Source: Carnegiea gigantea | Lineage: Eukaryota; Streptophyta; Magnoliopsida; Caryophyllales; Cactaceae | Length of the DNA: 64,000 nucleotides | Assembly: GCA_029747015.1 (NCBI GenBank) | Contig: JAKOGI010000180.1 | Coordinates: forward strand, 62,001 to 126,000 | Reading direction: 5' to 3' | Position numbers and translations under genes: made by a program | Shown here: positions 22,295-33,560 of the stretch, piece after piece | How positions within the stretch are numbered: the stretch's first letter is position 1 | Layout: the number at the start of each line of letters is the position of its first letter | Notes under the pieces: generated by a model | The model's input: the letters and a program-made list of their open reading frames with translations, nothing else | Told to the model about the DNA's origin: nothing | Database searches by the model: none

Positions 22295-23559
22295 TATCAT
22301 AAATCTTAGATAGTGTGTTTGCTTCCTTTATCCCATCGCTTTTCTCGTCTTGTTAAAAAAACAACATGTGATTACTTAAAAAGTAAAAACATTAGCATGC
22401 ATCATATATTGAAACAATTGAACTAACCGTTTTACATAGTATGACAAAAAATACCTGACAATCTGAAAGGAATTTATAATCGAACTTGAATTATTGCGTT
22501 ATGATACTAACCTTCCACTTGCATTTGTTCTCTACAGTTAAGAATCAATAGTTATCTCATATACACACAAAAGATTCACAAACTCAAAAGAATTTCCGTG
22601 AATACCATCCATTTGTCACCTGCCAAGAACAACTAATGCTGAATTCACAAATCTGTCTTATTGTGTCAAGTTTGAGGGTGGCAAATACAAGCAAATGCCA
22701 GTAAAAAGAAAATAAAAGTTGTAAATTACCAATCTTTCAAGATATTGCATGACTTTTCTCGCCTTATGATCATGCCAGAGGAAGAACTCCTTCCATGGTC
22801 TTGTAAAAGGAAGTTGACCCTAGGCTCTAACCAAGTGCCATAGGAACAACTTTTTTTCAGTATCCAAATTCAACTTGTTTCCATGTATACATACGATTAA
22901 AATAAGCAGTTCAAGTTAATAAATCTGCATTTGAGGGTTTTCATAATAGATGGTGAGTAGATCATAGACATTCACGACAATATTATAATAATGCGTGGAC
23001 ACCCGGCTAATTCAATCTTTAGGAATGAATAAAAGGTATTAGAGGCCTTAACTAATTCAAAATCCGAAAGGCAAGGATAAACAAATGTTCATGCTCTAGC
23101 TAGGCATGTACATCAATCATCAATACTCATTTCCAAGCCCTACACCTTTTTTGCTCCCTACTTTCATACCCTTCATCATGTCTTATTCATAACTCATTCA
23201 ATCAAAAACTTGAATTTCCTATTTTCCTTTGTTTTAGAAAAATAATTAACCTGAATTCAGTAGCAATGATTCAGATAAGGCTAATCATGTAAGATGTCAC
23301 AAAGGAGTAAAATAACCCCAAGCAAACGACAATGCTTTGAATTGGGCCCTAAAAAATAAATGAAGTTTTACAAAGAGATGAAAGCATTCCAATACTAGAC
23401 CTTATGTTCATTTTAGTTGAAAAAGATATGAAGTCCTTCTTGAGTTCTTCCACTGCATGAACTTTGTTCTTGAATTGCAGCAAATTACACTAAATGAGAG
23501 GCAAAAACAAAGCACTCACTCCCTACTCAAAAATAGGATTTGGCTGAAAAAGGGTAGAC
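22295..23559. other. Non-coding stretch with one minus-strand exon-like segment
   Basis: At 22730-22905 on the minus strand a frame reads HGNKLNLDTEKKLFLWHLVR, a stop (TAG, one transition from CAG), then GQLPFTRPWKEFFLWHDH and KARKVMQYLERL. It ends at a GTAATTTAC donor-like site. The composition looks like real protein sequence, but I cannot name the family and no partner exon is certain. The rest of the stretch is AT-rich and shows no gene. Confidence 0.3.
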
Positions 23560-23562
23560 TTA

Positions 23563-25187
23563 GGGCCTGTTCTTTTCGTGGGTAAATAGGATGGGTAAAA
23601 GGGTGAAGTAGGTTGAAGTAGGTTGAGGTGGGTTGAGGTAGGTTGAAGTTGGTATTTTTTTTTTTTTTGAGGTGGGTTGAAATAGGTTGAAGTAGGTTGA
23701 AGTGGATTGATGTTGGTTGAAGTTGGTATATTTTTTATGTGGTGGGTTGAAGTGGCTTAAAATAATAAGAATGTAACTAATGTGTGATAATTTATGAAGT
23801 TTTCGAAATTTTGTGAAATTTTTGTTTATTCTTTTTTATTTTTTATTTTTTATATTTTTTATTTTTTATTTTTATTTTTTACTTTTTATTTTTTTATTTT
23901 TCATTTTTAATTTTTAATTTTTAATTTTTCATTTTTCATTTTTTTATTTTTTATTTTTCATTTTTTATTTTTCATTTTTCTATTTTTTTATTTATTGATG
24001 TTTGATTTTTTTTTATTTTTTATTTTTTATTTTTAAATTTTATTTCTTTATTTTTTTATTTTATTTTTCATTTTTCATTTTTCATTTTTCATTTTTCATT
24101 TTTCATTTTTCATTTTTTATTTTTATTTTTCATTTATTATTTTTTTATTTTTTTATTTTAATTTTAATTTTAATTTTTTATTTTTTATTTGTAGTTTTTA
24201 TTTTATTTTTAATTTTTATTTCTTATTTTTCATTTCTTATTTCTTATTTCTTATTTCTTATTTCTTATTTTTTATTTGTAGTTTTTATTTTTATTTTTTT
24301 ATTTTTATTTTTAAATTTTTATTTCTTATTTCTTATTTTTTATTTTTTATTTTTTACTTTTTATTTTTTAATTTCTTGGTTCTTATTTTTTATTTTTTAT
24401 TTTTTAATTTATTATTGTGTAATTTATTATTTTGTAATTTTTAATTTTAAATTTTTAATTTTTTATTCAAAAAATAAAAATTAAAATTAAAAAATAAAAA
24501 ATAAAAAGTAAAAATAAAACAAACAACGTAAAAAATAAAAAATAAAAAATAAAAATAATAAACAATAAATAATAAATAAAAAATAAAAAAGAAAAAAGAA
24601 AAAAGAAAAATAAAAAATAAAAAAATAAAAAGTAAAAAAATAAAAAATAAAAAATATAAATATAAATATAAATATAAATGTAAAATAAAAAAATAAACAA
24701 TAAAAAATAAAAAATAAAAAAGAATGAACAAAAATTTCACAAAATTTCGATAACTCATAAATTATCACACATTAGTTTCATTCTCATTATTTTAACCCAC
24801 TTCAATCCACCACATACAAAATATACGCACTTCAACGCACTTCAACCTACATCAACCCACTTCAATCTAGTTCAATCTATTTCAACCCACCTCAAAAAAA
24901 AATACCAACTTCAGCCTACCTCAACCCACCTCAACTTACCTCAACCTACTTCAACCGACTTCACTATTTTCCCCACCCAATGTACTCACGAAAATAACAG
25001 GCCCTAAATTCCATATGATACTTTACAAATTATTAAAATTATGAAGAGGGTGGGTTGAAGTTAGTTGAAGTGGGTTGAAGTAGGTTGAGGTAGGTTGAAG
25101 TGGGTTAAAGTTGGTATTTTCTTTTCAAGTAGGTTGAAATAGGTTGAAGTTGATAAATATGGATTGACCCACGAAAAGAACAGGCCC
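23563..25187. mobile_element. Long foldback DNA element (GTTGAAGTAGG arms)
   Basis: The ends are GGGCCTGTTCTTTTCGTGGG (23563) and, at 25187, its inverted copy CCCACGAAAAGAACAGGCCC. TTA flanks both sides (23560-23562, 25188-25190). From each end the element has arrays of GTTGAAGTAGG or its complement, then ATTTATGAAGTTTTCGAAATT-type sequence and its inverse near 24755, then long (TTTTTATTT)n and (AAAATAAAA)n arms meeting near 24470. It is therefore one large hairpin. A second GGCCC-type end at 25001-25004, followed by an extra partial right end (25040-25187), shows a tandem or nested second copy. No coding capacity is seen. The TTA flank and GGGCC ends suggest PIF/Harbinger-type mobilisation. 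Confidence 0.75.
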
Positions 25188-25190
25188 TTA

Positions 25191-25653
25191 GTCTGGTTTT
25201 TCCCTTAACAAGCGCAGTACTAGTAAGTAAACACAATTTAGAAAAGCAGTTTTGGATTGATTCATCGATTCCAACTAAAATGGTGCAGAAAGCCAAACAA
25301 TAAGTTAACCAAGTGATGTCAAGCTCCCCCAAGAAGGGGTTAATTTCAGGTACATATGCAAGATTTATTAGAATTACACTCAAATCACACAATGAAACAG
25401 CTTTAAATCACAAAAGAAACTGAAATATACCTTAATATCACTGATCATTGCTTATATCTTGGCCATTCAAATGCTAAGCCAACCTGGAGGGACGGCATGG
25501 CTAAGGGAACTCATCGAGAATCAATGCCCAACTTATCTTGTTGCTTTTCCTTTCACCACCATTATTGCCAGCAACCTCCTTCATTGACTTCACATTTTTT
25601 AATTTAGCAAAAAAATCTGAGATTGAAATTTTTTTTAAAATATAAGAATTACT
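25191..25653. other. Spacer between foldback element and LINE
   Basis: Non-coding, AT-rich. A minus-strand open stretch near 25500-25620 (SMKEVAGNNGGERKSNK) might be exon remnant, but no family is recognised. It shares no visible repeat with its neighbours. Confidence 0.3.
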
Positions 25654-25671
25654 AAAGCCTACTAAATTATA
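25654..25671. repeat. 18-bp target-site duplication of the LINE (left copy)
   Basis: AAAGCCTACTAAATTATA is identical to 29690-29707. It marks target-primed insertion of the LINE between the two copies. Confidence 0.95.
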
Positions 25672-26027
25672 CAACAACAACACAACAACAACAACAACTC
25701 TCAGTGTGGGTCCCGCTTTCGCGGGGTTTGGGGAGATCCAGCTGTAGGCAACCTTACCCCCTATCGGTATTCCTACCCATAGAGAGGTTGATTCCTTAAG
25801 ACCCACAAAAATAGTTTTTTTTTTTTTTGGAAAAAGGTTTATAGAGAAAACGATTGCAAATCAAAAACCAAGGAGGAGAAAATGGGCCGGAGAGTAAAAT
25901 AAACAAGGAGCAGAGACATACCTCAACCAACTAGGGGCGCTAGATGCCGTCACATCACAGCAAAGCACGACTTGCAGACAAGCACACCAAAACCCTACCC
26001 GCCCCACCCCACCGAAGCTACTACCAC
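25672..26027 (-). other. 3' UTR and (GTT)n tail of the RTE LINE
   Basis: Read on the minus strand it passes a G/T-rich stretch and GGGAGATCCAGC-complement sequence, and ends in TTGTTGTTGTTGTTG. The block at 25699-25760 is the piece recognisable in the tail relics elsewhere in the window. Confidence 0.85.
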
Positions 26028-28863
26028 CTACGCGGCCGGTCCCCTACAATCAGAGCCCTTAATCCTATCCCGTCACAACCTCCTATCCTGAGCCATGTCC
26101 TCCGTCAGACCGACAACTCTCAGGTCCTCTCTAACCACTTCCTCTAGGCTCTTCTTCGGTCTACCCCTCCCTCTCTTTCCACCGGGGGGGACGATCATCT
26201 CGCACCTCCGCACTGGGGCGGCCACACTTTTTCTTTTTACGTGGCCGAACCATCTGAGCCTCGATTCCCTCATCTTTTCCTCTATAGGGGCCACTTCAGC
26301 TAAGCTCCTGATTACTTCATTCCTAATTCTGTCCAATCTCGTAAAACCACACATCTACCTGATCATTCTCATCTCAACTACCATCAACCTTTGGGCCTGC
26401 GTCTTCTTTAGAGGCCAATACTCCGATCCATAAAGAACAGTCGGTCTAACTACCATCCGATAGACTTTGCCTTTCAATCCTAGGGGCACTCTCTTGTCAC
26501 ACAGTACCCCTGACGCCGACTTCCACTTTTGCCAACCCACTCTTATCCGCTGGCTAATATCCTCATCAATGTCCTCATTTTGCTGGATGATCGAGCCCAG
26601 ATACTTAAATTTAGCGACCTTTGGAATCACCCTCCCATCCAGCGTGATTTCTCCCCCCTCTTCTATCCTACCACTGAAACAGTAATGGAGGCATTCCGTT
26701 TTTGATCTATTTAACCGAAAACCCCTAGCTTTCAGCGTTTGCCTCCAACTCTCCAACCTGTCATTTACCCCCTTCCTGGTCACATCGATAAGAACGATGT
26801 CATCTGCAAATGACATGCACCAAGGCACCTCGTCCTGGATTCCTCTAGTGAGTTCATCCAAAATTAAAGTGAAAAGAAACGGGCTTATGGTGGAGCCCTG
26901 ATGTAGGCCCATGCTAACAGCGAAGTCGTTAAAGACCCCTCCCGGTGTCCTAATACACGTCCGCCCTCCCTCGTACATATACTTGATTACACGGATGTAC
27001 GCAGGCGACACCCTTTTCTCTTCCAAACACCTCCACAATACCTCCCTCGGGACTCGATCATACGCTTTCTCTAGGTCAATGAATACCATATGAAGATTCA
27101 CCTTTCTATCCCTGAACAAGCCCATGAGCCCTCTGAGGAGGTGGATCGCCTCAGTGGTCGACCTGCCTGGTATGAAACCAAATTGGTTCTCTGAAATCTC
27201 TACAACCTCTCGTAACCTTCTCTCAATCACCCTCTCCCATAACTTCATAGTGTGACTGAGCAGCTTGATGCCCCTAAAGTTATTACAAACTTGAATATCC
27301 CCTTTGTTTTTGTACAGTGAGATGACTGTGCTGATCCTCCACTCTCTGGGCATCTTGGCGGTCCAGTAAATAACATTAAACAGCTCCGTAAGCCACTCTA
27401 GCCCTACCTCCCCCATAAACTTCCAAACTTCCACTGGTATCTGGTCTGGGCCCACTGCCTTCCCATTCGCCATCTTCTTCAAGGCCTCCCTAATCTCCTC
27501 CTTTGCTATATGGTCGCCCGCTCGCTGATCGCTACACTCTCCACCCCTACTGCAGTCGTCTCGCACTCCTTCCCCATTTAGAAGTTTAACAAAGAACTTT
27601 TGCCATCTCTCTCTAATTTTATCATTCTCAGTCAACACCTTACCTTCTTCGTCCTTGATGCACCTTACCACTCCCAAATCCCTAGTCTTCCTTTCCCTCA
27701 TCCTAGCTAGTTTGAAAACCTCCTTCTCCCCTTCCTTCGTCCCCAATCTATGGTACAGTCTATCAAAAGCCTGGCTCTTTGCTATTGCCACCGCCTTTCT
27801 GGCTACCTTCTTGGCCGCCTTGTGTCCAATCTTCTTTTGCTCCCTCTCTTCCTCCGAACTGCTGCTCATGAACTCTGCGAAAGCCTCTTTTTTGGCCTTG
27901 ACTTTCTCCTTTACCTCTTCGTTCCACCACCAGGCGCCCTCCATCCTGTTCCCGCCTCCCCTGGAAAGACCTAAGGTTTCCTTAGCCGACCTTCGGATGC
28001 AATCTGCCACAGCCTCCCACATCGAATTGGCATCTTCTGCCCTCCTCCAAGCTCCCTCCTCGGCTATTCTTTCTGCTATTAAACCCACCTTCTCCTTCGT
28101 GAGTGTCCACCACTTAATTTTGGGTTCTCCGACTCTCCTCTTCGTCCTCCTAGGATACTTGAACTCTGCATCTAAAATCAGCAACCTGTGTTGAGTTCCC
28201 AAAAACTCGCTAGGAATCAATTTGCAGTCCTTACACGATCTCCGACTTTCCTTTCTCGTGAGGAAGTAGTCAATCTGGGTCTTGCAAGAGCTGCTGTTGA
28301 AGGTCACTAGGTGATCCTCCTTCTTCTTGAAAAAGGAGTTGGCCACCGACAAATCAAAGGTCAACGCAAAGTCCAACATAGAGACCCCTCCCGCGTTTCT
28401 CTCTCTAAAACCTAAACCCCCATGGACCCCATCATAACCCGCTGCCTCCGCGCCGATATGGCCGTTAAAGTCTCCTCCTATGAACAGTTTCTCGCTCCGA
28501 GGGACCTCTTGGGTGACCTCATCTAGATCCTCCCAAAAGAGCTTCTTAGTTTCCTCCGGTAGGCCTAGTTGGGGCGCATACACACTCACCACGTTTACAA
28601 AAACTGAATCTACCAAAACCTTAATGGCCATAATCCGATCGCTCTTACGCCTCACTTCGACCACCTGGTCCGTCAAATCCTTCACAACCAGGATGCCAAC
28701 TCCATTCTTCGCCTTATTTGACCCCGAGTACCAAAGTTTGTACCCATCAATCTCTCTAACTTTAGCCCCAACCCACTTCGTCTCCTGGACGCACGCTATA
28801 CTAATCTTACGCTTACGCAAAGACTTAACTAATTCTATCGACTTACCCGTGAGAGACCACTAC
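26028..28863 (-). pseudogene. RTE ORF: AP endonuclease and reverse transcriptase
   Basis: The frame opens at 28863 after tandem TAG codons with SLTGKSIELVKSLRKRKISI. No ATG precedes the endonuclease, so the true start is missing. Endonuclease motifs: ACVQETKWVGAKV (catalytic Glu), LFIGGDFNGHIGAEA, TQIDYFLTRKE and LGTQHRLLILDAEF (terminal His). RT motifs: GKAVGPDQIPVEVWKFM, QFGFIPGRSTTEAIHLLRGL, MVFIDLEKAYDRVPREVLW, GLHQGSTISPFLFTLILDEL and the catalytic SFADDIVLID. The C-terminus carries the RLRWFGHVKRK and PVRRCEMI blocks. Two Trp codons became stops, TAG at 26352-26354 and TGA at 26073-26075. It would nick target DNA and copy the RNA in place. Codon use is GC-richer than the surroundings. 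Confidence 0.93.
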
Positions 28864-29689
28864 TAAAGGTTACCATAATAGGAAGAATAAAAGGAGAACC
28901 CAAAATAATTAAGATAAGAAGATAGACAATGATGGAAAGCTATACTATGCTACTACCATGATAGCCAAAAAATACAGGCAACTAGGAATTAGGGCCCTAA
29001 AATACTGGCAACAGGAATATACAAAAGGAGCAAAATGTCAATGGCGACAATGGGTTAGGAACTAAAAGGCAACAATGGGCAACAACAAAATATCATGGGC
29101 AAAACTACCACTGGGGAAGACTAATTGGGGTCAAATTAAACTCCAGCGAGCAAACAGAGCAGAAGTCTACCTACCAATAACTCTAAAACCCTAACAATTG
29201 AAGCAGAGCACTCTAAAACAGAGCAATATATCACTGGCAAAACAGAGCATAAATTAGGCCACAGAGCAAGAACAAAGCAATATGTAGACCAAAAAAGAAA
29301 ACTCTCTGCAACCCTATATGACTAGCAGATAAGCTGAGATGGGAGAGAGAAGAAACCGGTGATTTGAGAGGTGAAGGGCGAGTTCCACCCTGCCGCAGCT
29401 CCCAAATTTGACCCCGGGCATGAACCAAAAAAAGCTCAGCTTGGGGTTCAGGACCACGGAAATCGGGTGACCGGTGCGGCAAGAAGCAGTGTACTGGTGC
29501 TCAGGGAACTCAGGGCCCCCTGAAACAGAGGGACCTCGGGGAAGGCCTCCCCTCCGGTGACCGACTACTGTTACTCTGTATCGCCGGCGAGGCACCAATT
29601 TCCGGGCTGTTTCCGAGGCCCAAGTGACCGTTCAGAGCGTGAGATATGGATGTTCCGAAACAAAGAGAGACCATTGTTTTACAATTCTG
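28864..29689 (-). other. 5' UTR of the RTE LINE
   Basis: Non-coding leader between the upstream TSD copy and the ORF. The outer 400 bp is GC-rich (CCTCGCCGGCGATACAGAG, GGTCACCGGAGGGGAGGC on the minus strand); the inner part is AT-rich. Having it complete up to the TSD is unusual, because LINE copies are normally 5'-truncated. Confidence 0.7.
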
Positions 29690-29707
29690 AAAGCCTACTA
29701 AATTATA
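29690..29707. repeat. 18-bp target-site duplication of the LINE (right copy)
   Basis: Identical to 25654-25671. Confidence 0.95.
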
Positions 29708-30795
29708 TGATAGTTAAAACCTAGAGAACAAAAAAGCTAAAATCGATTTTCTCATTGGAAAACCATTGATATTCACAAGAGAATACGCATATTTCACGAA
29801 AAGATGGTGAATATGGGGTTTCGCTTGTATTCTCATAGATTGGGCCTTGATAAGAACTCGAATTTTGCAGATCAAACCTCGAAATTTCACATCAGAAATT
29901 TCAAAATTATAGATTAGAATTTTTGAAAGTTTTAGCCCTGAAATTTCAATTGTCAAGGATGAAATTTTGAAGGTTTGCGATATGAAATTTCAAAATTTCA
30001 GATTAAACTAAACTAAAATTTCGAATTTCTGATTTGAATTTCCCATATGAGAAACAAGACTCCTTCAACTAACAAATTAGATTCCTCAAACTATGCCAAA
30101 TTGCACAAAATCTAACAAATCGAACGCAAAATTGCATATTAAGGAACCTAAGCAAGTGTAAAAGAAGTTTAAAGCCCCCAAATCAAAGTCAGAATTACCT
30201 CCTTCGGGCACTGAAATGTTGATATAAAACTGAAAATTTTGCATGGCTCTTTTCTTGATTTGAAACCGCTGCTTGCATGAGTGAGTCTCAGAGAGAGAGA
30301 GAGAGAGAGAGAGGATGAATCAGAAAAGTTAGAGATTTTGGGGGTTGAAGACATTATTGCCTACAAGGAAAATTTTTTTACAGGGTTGTTCCGCAATCTT
30401 TGATAACAATACAACTCCCAAAAATTTGTAATTGACCAAAAAAACCATCACTATTCACAGGAACAGTAACCAACCTTATTCAATTTTAAGGTTTAAAGAT
30501 TTGAGGTACTTGATTGATGATTGTATATCTATATAATTTGTGCGTTCAACAAAAAACTCCGCGTGTGAGTTCCACCTCCACGAGATGTCGATAAGATATA
30601 ATATACATCTAGTGAGCAAATAATTACGAAGTCTATATTTTATTGATCTATACTATGTTTTTTTAATGACTTATAACTTATATTTAATGCTGCACATGCA
30701 TATACGCAATTAAAAAAAAAAACAAATCCAGTTGTATTGAATAAGTATATTAAAAAATTTAAGCAACCGAAGAATTAATTAACAAATAATAGATT
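29708..30795. other. AT-rich non-coding stretch
   Basis: No gene recognised. 29860-30045 is dominated by GAAATTTCAAAATT-type short repeats. A GA microsatellite lies at 30290-30314. At about 30600-30690, CTAGTGAGCAAATAA and following words resemble the body of the AGTGAGC-rich element at 20470-22284, probably a relic of the same family. Confidence 0.45.
30290..30314 (+). repeat. (GA)n microsatellite
   Basis: Uninterrupted AG/GA run of about 25 bases. Confidence 0.95.
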
Positions 30796-30799
30796 TTTT

Positions 30800-30925
30800 T
30801 AATTAAAAAAACCCAGAGAAGACAAAGAAATTGCAAGTTCCGATCTTGCCTTTCACTGGATTTGAACTTGTGACCCGTGCAAAAAAAGTCCAAGATGCAC
30901 CTAACCACTGGGGCAACTCTCACAC
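30800..30925 (-). mobile_element. tRNA-derived SINE
   Basis: On the minus strand an A-box-like TTGCCCCAGTGGTTAGG (30915-30899) is followed about 35 bases on by a B-box-like GTTCAAATCC (30867-30858) inside GGTCACAAGTTCAAATCC. This is the split RNA polymerase III promoter of tRNA-derived SINEs. Sequence beyond the B box is non-tRNA and ends in T/A-rich sequence near 30800. It does not fold as a complete tRNA (no matching acceptor stem), so it is a SINE copy rather than a tRNA gene. The family (Au-like) is a guess. Confidence 0.6.
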
Positions 30926-31070
30926 ATTGAATTTTCATAAGAATAAACAAAATAAGGAGACATTGGATGGATCAAATGTATTGTCCATTCAATTGTACAG
31001 TTCTTTAAAATGACAGATGAAAGAAAAAGGAAAAAAAGGGGCACAAGGCGCCTCCACACAAGACAAGTAA

Positions 31071-31447
31071 GAGCACATCCAGCGGTTGCTTTTTTGTGGC
31101 TCGCGCATCTCAGGACTTGAGCCGAGCCGCTCACTGCCTCTACAGTAGTGTGAGCCTACGAGCAGCTCGTGGGCCGACTCGTTGGCGTGAGTCGGCTCAC
31201 CCCCTTTTTTCTTGCTTTTTTTTTAAATTTTAATTGATTTTTTCTTTTCTTTGGATATTAAAAAGAAGGGTGTGTGTTATAAAGTGGATCCATGAGTATT
31301 ATTTTATTTGGTGAGCCAAAGTGATAAGCCTTATATTAAAGAGAGAGAATTGTGGGTCAAAAAATTAACTCACAAACTGATGTGACATATGTATGCTCCC
31401 ACTGATGAGCCAAAAAACAGGCTCACCAGTCACCATTGGGGATGCTT
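31071..31447. mobile_element. PIF/Harbinger-family MITE
   Basis: The left end GAGCACATCCAGCGGTTGC and the right end GGGGATGCTT form imperfect inverted repeats with inner GTGGCTCGC / GAGCCAAAAAACAGGCTC segments. Flanks are TAA (31068-31070) and TTA (31448-31450). The inner right part (31290-31440: ATTATTTTATTTGGTGAGCC, AGTGATAAGCC) is clearly homologous to the right end of element H1 (47935-48090), so this is a deletion derivative of that family. Confidence 0.65.
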
Positions 31448-32739
31448 TTAGAGCACCCCCCAGCCGTGGGAACGTGTGGGACAAGTGGGCTCCGCATGTC
31501 ACACGCATTTCTGGGGGCCTCCGGCAGTGTGGGGAAACGGGGAGGGGCATGCATGGCAGAACGGTGGGGCATTCTGCCCCGCGTGCTTTTTTTTGTTGGT
31601 TTGTGAAATTAAACGCAGCGTTCCGTAATGACAGTGTACATGGAGCAGTACGTTTTGATAGCATCGAAAAAAAAGAAAATGCTATGTGACCGTTGATCGG
31701 GGCTACGGGGGTTGGGAGATTGGGCCAAAATAGCCGTTGGACCTTGGGATTGGGTACCCAACGGCTATTTAGCTTGATAATTTTTTTTTTTTGGGAAATT
31801 GTGTTCTATAAATACTTGTAGCATATTTTGGAAATTTTGTCTCAATTTTACTCTCAATCATATCTGATTTTTTACTCTCACTCATATCCAGTTTTTCTAT
31901 TGGTGTTGAAATTTTGAGTTTTGTGAGATTTGAAAGAAATTGAAGTTTCAACAGGAAGAAATTTGGATAAGTTATAATAATTATGTAATTATGTTTAGTT
32001 TTTGTATAAGTAAATATTTTGAGTTATATTTTTGAATTAATGAATTTTCTTTTGTGGCTTTTTATAGACATTTTTTAGAGGTATTCATAAAGTTGAAGAA
32101 TCAAGTTTAAAGTGAAGTGAAGGAAATTGTAAAGAATTCTAACTTTTTGTTATTCTTAATATGAATTTGTTAGAAAATTTTTTGATTTGGTGGAATGTAA
32201 AATGATTGTGAGTGAGAATGTTTAAGTTTATTTTAGAAATTTAAAAGTTCAATTTTTATGTATGAGTTGTTAAATTTGTGAAATTTGAAATTATTGGACA
32301 TGAATAAAATGACAAGTGAGAATACGACTATGTGATTAATTATTTGTTAGAAATGATATGTTAGAATAAAATGACATGTTAGAATAAAATGATATGTTGA
32401 AATTATTTGTATGCTTTACAATTTATAAGTAATTAAATGATAAGTAACATATCATTTATATGTTGAAACTATTTGTATGTTGAAATTTATAAGTAATTAT
32501 TTGTATGTTGAAATTAGTTGTATGTTTTACAATTAAATGATAAGTAATTAAATTTGACCACTTGAAATTATTTATATGCTTCACAATTTATGTGAAAAGT
32601 GAAATTCGTAATGAAGCTAGAAATATAATTTGTTAGTAAAATGTGAATTGTAAATATGGAAATGTTAATAAATTAAATAAATTGGAATTGACGTTCCACT
32701 TAAATGTATAGAAATTAGAATGGAAATGTTAATAAATTG

Positions 32740-33345
32740 GAATTGACATTTAATTTAAATTAAATATATGCTTCAGAAATTAGAAATTAGAAGAAGATGT
32801 GTTTTAGAAATTAAATTTGTATGGAAGTTTAATGTTTTAGAAATTAGAGGAAGATGTTTAGAATTAAAATTTAAACGTGTAGAAATTAGAGTTTAAATGT
32901 TCATTAAAACAATAATGTCTTTCATGAACTTCCTTAACCTAGAATGTGTAGAATTTAAATTGGAGTTGACATTTAATTTAAATTAAATATGTGTTTTAGA
33001 AACTAGAAATTAGAAGAAGATGTGTTATAGAAATTGAATTTGAATGGAAGTTTAATGTTTTTGAAACTAGAGGAAGATGTTTAGAATTAAAATTTAAATG
33101 TGTAGAAATTAGTGTTTAAATGTTCATTAAAACGATAATGTCTTTCATGAACTTCCTTAACCTAGAATGTGTAGAATTTAAATTGGAGTTGGCATTTAAT
33201 TTAAATTAATTATGTGTTTTAGACATTAGAAATTAGAAGAAGATGTGTTTTAGAAATTAAATTTGTATGGAAGTTTAATGTTTTAGAAATTAGAAGAAGA
33301 TGTTTACAAATTAAAATTTAAATGTGTAGAAATTAGAGTTTAAAT
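32740..33345 (+). repeat. Tandem repeats of about 223 bp in the H2 leader
   Basis: Near-identical blocks recur with CTTTCATGAACTTCCTTAAC at 32919 and 33142 (period about 223 bp); a third, partial unit extends to about 33345. Units include AGAAATTAGAAGAAGATGTG and TTAATTTAAATTAAATATG. The CTTTCATGAACTT word also occurs inside the start of H2 ORF1 (near 33584). Confidence 0.8.
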
Positions 33346-33560
33346 GTGTGGCTTACGTAAATCGTTTTCATGCTTAACTATTTTTGTGAAGATTTAATTA
33401 ATTCATTTGATCAATAAATTAGATATGTGAAATTCAACATTTAGTTAGTATGCTTACAACGTGCTTTGACATGTTAACTCTCAGATGTGTAAAGATGTAT
33501 GATAGAATTGAAAATTTAAATCCAAACATTGTTGATTAACTTATAGGTGTTCACTTTAAA

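Larger units (their letters stand above)
25672..29689 (-). mobile_element. RTE-clade LINE, apparently full length, defective
   Basis: 4018 bp between identical 18-bp duplications. On the minus strand it has a 5' UTR (29689-28864), one long endonuclease-RT frame (28863-26028), a 3' UTR of about 350 bp and a short (GTT)n tail (25672-25698) in place of poly(A). A single ORF with APE-type endonuclease then RT, plus a triplet-repeat tail, is typical of plant RTE elements. Two in-frame nonsense codons and no upstream ATG make this copy non-functional. The perfect 18-bp duplication argues for a fairly recent insertion. Decayed relatives occur at about 52480-53670 and, as tails only, at about 58110-58195 and 19285-19350. 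Confidence 0.93.

Noticed and set aside
24002..24768. Several Phe/Leu/Tyr-only open frames on both strands
   Set aside because: They are translations of the (TTTTTATTT)n and (AAAATAAAA)n arms of the foldback element; no real protein composition.
27655..28866. Plus-strand frames of 128 and 179 codons inside the LINE
   Set aside because: They are antisense to the endonuclease-RT ORF and show no domain.
30835..30920. tRNA gene
   Set aside because: A and B boxes are present, but no acceptor stem or complete cloverleaf can be drawn; a SINE fits better.
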